From the NCBI GenBank assembly GCA_947561715.1, contig OX387198.1:2666001-2730000 (forward strand): 64,000 bases of DNA, in the 5' to 3' direction. This DNA comes from Ascidia mentula. Taxonomy: Eukaryota > Chordata > Ascidiacea > Phlebobranchia > Ascidiidae. The notes under the pieces are model-generated. The model was not told the DNA's origin. It did no database searches and saw only the letters and a list, made by a program, of their open reading frames with translations. Both the position numbers and the translations under genes were made by a program. Every line of letters starts with the position of its first letter. Position 1 is the stretch's first letter. This document shows, in pieces, positions 59,946-64,000 of the stretch.

Positions 59946-62900
59946 TTTTTCTTCGTTGCAACATTTTTGTGATAGATGAAATGTGGCAATTACCGATGCA
60001 TCAGCACTTATGTGGAATTTGCCTGCAGGTAACGGTTGTTTGGGATTTTTTTTTTTTTGTTGAACAGAAACTGAAAAAATATTAAAGACAAAATTAAAGA
60101 CCTGTTGATAGCATACAGTTCTGCCTGACAAATGATCATAACAGTTACAAAACAACCGTTAAAAAATACAGCAATAACAAAGTACATATCTGCATGCAAA
60201 TGTAAACAGAACTAAAGTATAACAATATGCTTGCTTGTGCACTGCTTTTATAAGAGACAGACTGTTAAATAACTTTATTGGCACGAGCTTTCGCGAGATT
60301 GATCTCGCTTCATCAGGTTGCTGCACCTGATGAAGCGAGATCAATCTCGCGAAAGCTCGTGCCAATAAAGTTATTTAACAGTCTGTCTCTTATAAAAGCA
60401 GTGCACAAGCAAGCATATAGTCATAGATCAGAGACAGACACGACAAACCGAAGAAATTAAAGTATAACAGAAACTGCACAGAATCAGTTTGAACCAAGGC
60501 ATCAAAATAATTTTACTAACCTAAGGTTTCTGTAACACTCCGCAAACACTTTTTACTTCTTTCAATCAACTCCTTCTTTCCCTCTTCAGTTATGTCTGTT
60601 GCCATTCTGAAGGCTTGGATTGCTTTTTGAAAGAAATCCACACTTTCATTCAGTCGATTTGTTTCCATGCAAACAACACCAAGGTTGTTTAACAAATGTC
60701 CAAACACTTGATGCCTTGCTGAGTTTTCACCAAACTGTTTCCTCATCATTTCAAGTCCAAGTTTAAGTGTTGATTCCCTTGAAAACATATCTCCAATTAA
60801 ACCTTGACTCTGTTCAAGGGAATGCAAACAGTCAACATCGCACAAGCAAGCAAATTCCTCATCAACGTTTTTCATGTGCTGTATTTTGAGTCTCATTGAT
60901 TCCATGAGTGGGATGACATGACGACAAATTATATCCTTGTTTTTCATTTTTTGAACGAAATCAGATATTTCCATCAAGGTTTCAATGGACTCGGCCATAC
61001 CCTGTACACAATCCTTGACACCTCCAACCCCTTCTTGGCCACTTGAATCATTTTCATAAAGTTGTGATGAAAGAAAGTAAAACAAAATTGCATCAAACAC
61101 TCTTCCTTCATTCTTGTTTTCATCTGCAGCCATTTTCAATTCTTCTGCAGATGCCTCAAGACCTTCAATCGACCTTGAAATTTGGTCTTTTGCTCTCATG
61201 GCATCTTGATATTTTTGTTCTTTTAGTGAATTTACGTATGTTTGGATGAGTAAATTTGGATCAATAACTTCATCTAAAAAAAAAAAATTATTGTAATGAC
61301 CAATTGTGTGTAATAAATGCTAATTGGTTTGATAAGGAAAGTCAAAGCTAATATGCTGTTCATATTAGTCCAAGTTTTTTGCACATTCTTGTCTGGTATT
61401 AGTTAGTGCACAACTGGTAATACAAAAGACTTGTTACGGAGTGGTTTTAAATCCAGGAACAAAGGTGAAATTTTCCCAAATGCAGCAAATCCTGTTAAAA
61501 TCAGTTCTCACCTGTGGGGTGCAGTTCTGTGTACGGAGTTGTTGAGGTTTCTGCAAACGACAACAGTATGATACAGATAACAACAAAAATTTTAACGAAG
61601 GAATTCATTAGGTATTCATTCATATATCCAGGAAAAAAAACGCATTTATTGTATAGGATACTATTTTATATTGTAATTTTGCAAACGTGAAGTTTCCACC
61701 TGTGTCACACACACAACAAATGGTGTTGGAAAAAGGTTGATTTCGGAATGAAAATATTGAATGTTGCTACATCAACCAAGGTTATGGTAAAATGCAATAC
61801 CTGATGTTCCAGAAGTGGTGTAGTACCCACTATCAGATGCATTCGAAATTCCATCACTGGACTGATCAGTTTTCTTGGAACGTTGTTCTGCAAACAATAG
61901 CATTTTTGACACATACATATATACATGCATTTTACAATGTGATAAAACTAATGTAATCTTCAATAATACATATATAAGTATTAAACAAATTCAGCACGGG
62001 TTTCATCTTTTTTGCTATTGTCAAACCAAAGCTTTTATACATGTTTAAAAACAATACATTTGCAAAAATAAAACAATAAAAACAACAATAAAAACAACAA
62101 TAAACACAACAATAAACACAACAGCTTTTAATGTTTTTACCGTGACATTTTTCTCTCCACAATTGACTCAGTGGAGTGTGAGGATTGAGGTTTGATGGGG
62201 GAGGATAAATTTCCTTCAACTTATTTAGAGCTTCTTCCACTTGTTGCTCGATAACATCTGAACTTTGCTGGTCAAGGATATGCTGCAATCTCTCACAGAT
62301 TTTGGTCATGCTTGGTCGGGCCGATAGATCTTGGTCCCAACACAGCTTCATCATCTGTTCAAGCTCCTCCACAATTGTTCTGTCAGCGATGTCCAGAGAT
62401 TTTTTCCATTCGTCAATTTCCTGACAGTCAGGTCTATGGCCTTTTTTGACAGCATCTGTTATTGCCTCTACCTGGCCATGTGGGTATGGCATGCTACGAG
62501 CAAGGACAATGTAAATGTATATGCCAAATGAAAACACATCAAATTCTTTTGTAGGCTTCATTGTAGGGTTTTCCAATTTCTCAGGGCAAGCATAACACCA
62601 GGTGTAATGGGGTTTATCCTTTTTGCTTTTGGCTGTAGGATCAGTGGTTGTAATGGAACCAGTTGTAGTTGCCAGTTCTGCACTACCAAAGTCACATAGT
62701 TTGGCAATTAGCAAACATGTGATAAGGATGTTTTCTAGCTTGACATCTCCATGAACCAAACGTTTCAGAGGCAAATTATGGCAACATTCAAGAGCTTTGG
62801 CAATGTTTAATAATAACCGAACTCGCAAGTGAAGTCCAAGTGGAATTCCTCTATTCAATAGAAGAGGTTTGACATCTCCAAACTCGTAATACTCCATCAC

Positions 62901-63486
62901 TATGCCAACAGCAAAATCCAAGTCCACCCAACCAAACACTTGTACAATGTTCTCATGCTGTGCTTTCCATAGGTGCATCATTTCCTCAACCACTCTGTAG
63001 AAGCAAAGTTATTGTAAATGAGTTACGCATGGTGATAAAATGTGCATAAAATCTAAACAAAGCTAAGGTAACCTTTGTATTTTTTGACTTGCCAACAAAA
63101 TCATTATGAATTTAAGTCATCATCAATATCAATTTAACCACATACATGGATCAAGTGAAGCATACACAGTTCTTTCAAGATTAAGCATCTATATAATATA
63201 TATAGCCTATATACTTTGCAATGCATATTTTTTTTGCTGAGAGCTTATGAAGTTTCAAGGGAATTAAGGTCATTAATTATTCTTACGTCTCTATAGTCAG
63301 TTGCTTGTTAAAATGGCTTCCAGTAACTCTGTACAGTTTAACAGCAACATTTTTATTCCAGACTCTGTGAAGTCCGAACCAAACTTCTCCAAATCCACCT
63401 TTTCCAGCTTCATGTTTCCCAGGGTCGGGATCGAACAGAAGGTCATCAGCATCGATCTTCTGAAAGTCCGGCATATTTTTTGCCAT
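58468..63486 (-). CDS. G4: RIPK-like kinase - TPR-like module - ZU5 - UPA
   Basis: Eleven exons, read right to left: 63287-63486, 62141-62994, 61801-61887, 61512-61550, 60521-61273, about 59773-59925, 59592-59717, 59394-59497, 59144-59347, 58651-58883, 58468-58526 (TAA). Frames join at every junction except the 5' edge of the first ZU5 exon (best acceptor 59925; an in-frame alternative is 59903). The product, about 930 residues, is a soluble kinase followed by short S/T-rich spacers, one helical module and a ZU5-UPA tail, with no death domain or membrane segment. ATG 63486 is preceded by an in-frame TAA four codons upstream. Kinases of this class act in death and NF-kB signalling; the module and ZU5-UPA probably mediate assembly (inference). 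Confidence 0.8.
60225..60457. mobile_element. Palindromic insertion with 12-bp target duplication
   Basis: Arms 60225-60318 and 60325-60418 are perfect 94-bp reverse complements around tgctgc. The element continues to 60457 and is flanked by taaagtataaca at 60213-60224 and 60458-60469. It sits in the intron between the module and ZU5 exons of G4. The shape fits a retroposon inverted by twin priming. Confidence 0.85.
60521..61273 (-). CDS. G4 exon 5: TPR-like module
   Basis: 753 bases (251 codons), acceptor TTTTTAG, donor CTTAG|GTTAGT, phase 1 to 1. Landmarks AILFYFLSSQLYEND, CRHVIPLMESMRLKIQ, LGLEMMRKQFGENSARH, LLNNLGVVCMETNRLNESVD. The last repeat is a good TPR-like helix pair. Confidence 0.88.
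61512..61887 (-). CDS. G4 exons 3-4: S/T-rich spacer
   Basis: Exon 61801-61887 (87 bases) reads EQRSKKTDQSSDGISNASDS and on to a YYTTSGTS end; exon 61512-61550 (39 bases) reads ETSTTPYTELHPT. Both are phase 1 to 1 with good TTTGCAG acceptors. They look like flexible, phosphorylatable spacers and either can be skipped in frame. Confidence 0.7.
62060..62122. repeat. AC/AT-rich tandem repeat in G4 intron
   Basis: Units of about 11-12 bases of the form acaacaataaa repeated about five times, just downstream of the kinase exon donor. On the minus strand it reads as TTGTTTTTATTG-type text, pyrimidine-rich, within the intron. Confidence 0.75.
62141..62994 (-). CDS. G4 exon 2: rest of kinase domain
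   Basis: 854 bases. HENIVQVFGW follows helix C. The catalytic loop is LVHGDVKLENIL (residues about 146-157): Asp150, Lys152 and Asn155 are present, but the usual HRD arginine is glycine, so this is a non-RD kinase. DFG is intact (Asp168), APE is CPE (203-205), and DVFSFG and ARPSM close the C-lobe. All catalytic residues remain, so activity is expected. The exon ends with a S/L-rich tail and donor CACG|GTAAAA. Confidence 0.88.
63287..63486 (-). CDS. G4 exon 1: kinase N-lobe start
   Basis: 66 codons plus 2 bases, donor GAC|GTAAGA. Glycine loop AGKGGFGEVW at residues 27-36 and the ATP-binding lysine in NVAVKLYR (Lys50). Confidence 0.85.
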
Positions 63487-63489
63487 GAC

Positions 63490-64000
63490 TTTAAAAACTT
63501 AATCTCCTTTCAAACCTAATTCCTGTGAATAACTTCAAAAATGACACCAATTTATTGACATATTTTACAAGCACCCTTAATATTTTGGTTTGCAAAACGT
63601 CCAAACAGAATTATAGGAATAAATACACTCATGCAAATGATGTAAAAGGGTCTAGTCTAGTGTATACAATTGTTTGTACAGAAATACTCAGGAAAGCCTC
63701 AACTACGTCAAATCAATGGTTTGCAGTGTTATTAATTCCAAACATTTTCTGTCAGTCATGCATAAATCTAAAACGGCCACATCGTTGCATTGCATCAAGA
63801 GTTTTTACACAATAAACAACCTTCCAAAAAAACGTAAGTGCCATTCAGGTAAAGCATGTGATTTCAGGGTAATACTGTTTCACCAGAGGGATGTTAGTTG
63901 ACAAAAAAAAAATCGCCAGTTAACAAAAGTTTGAACGCGCGTGACTCGGCCGCCTTACGAGGTAGCGACTTACTTTTTTCACACAAAGATAGATCACAGG
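63490..64000. other. Upstream of G4
   Basis: Should contain the promoter and 5' leader of the kinase gene. No core promoter element, further exon or other gene can be supported. Confidence 0.4.

Noticed and set aside
60159..60460. Twin open stretches starting with the same residues on both strands.
   Set aside because: Artefact of the 94-bp palindrome at 60225-60418.

Overview
This is animal nuclear DNA. It is AT-rich, its genes are split by GT-AG introns, and it carries tRNA-derived SINEs, decayed Ty3/gypsy retrotransposons and large recent segmental duplications. The domain set (a RIPK-like non-RD kinase, ZU5-UPA, probable TRADD-N, TPR-like modules) belongs to metazoan innate-immune and cell-death signalling. 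I infer a marine invertebrate, possibly a tunicate, but nothing fixes the species.

All convincing genes lie on the minus strand and share one building block: a single-exon helical TPR-like module of about 241-251 residues. It is bounded mostly by phase-1 introns and usually preceded by a 35-40 residue Q/N/T-rich linker exon containing a QGTLQ-like motif. There are twelve module copies, all open. G0 (1605-4193) is a 16-residue start exon, one module and a ZU5-UPA tail. G1 (5984-12266), G2 (35618-42064) and G3 (46474-52754) are tandem paralogues, each a probable TRADD-N head followed by three modules. G5 (about 20732-22450) is a more diverged gene with one module. G4 (58468-63486) is a complete kinase, linkers, module and ZU5-UPA. 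The reading frames were joined by hand from splice sites; many exons are short.

Layout: 1-3060 is a near copy of 57152-59945 (ZU5-UPA tail plus retroelement-like flank). About 5340-16430 is a near copy of about 45840-57150 (genes G1 and G3 with upstream flank). About 34100-42100 is a third, more diverged copy (G2). The flank at 13.4-17.9 kb recurs at 29.2-33.9 kb and 53.8-57.1 kb. Ty3/gypsy relics sit at 16.7-19.1 kb and 32.7-33.9 kb. The stretch 22.5-29 kb holds only simple repeats and a dispersed repeat.

The likely logic is an expanding cluster of intracellular signalling proteins. One helical module is combined with different effector heads (kinase, TRADD-N-like, short) and tails (ZU5-UPA or none), and the uniform intron phases let modules be gained, lost or skipped in frame. 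That biological reading is inference; the exon structure and duplication pattern are visible in the sequence.
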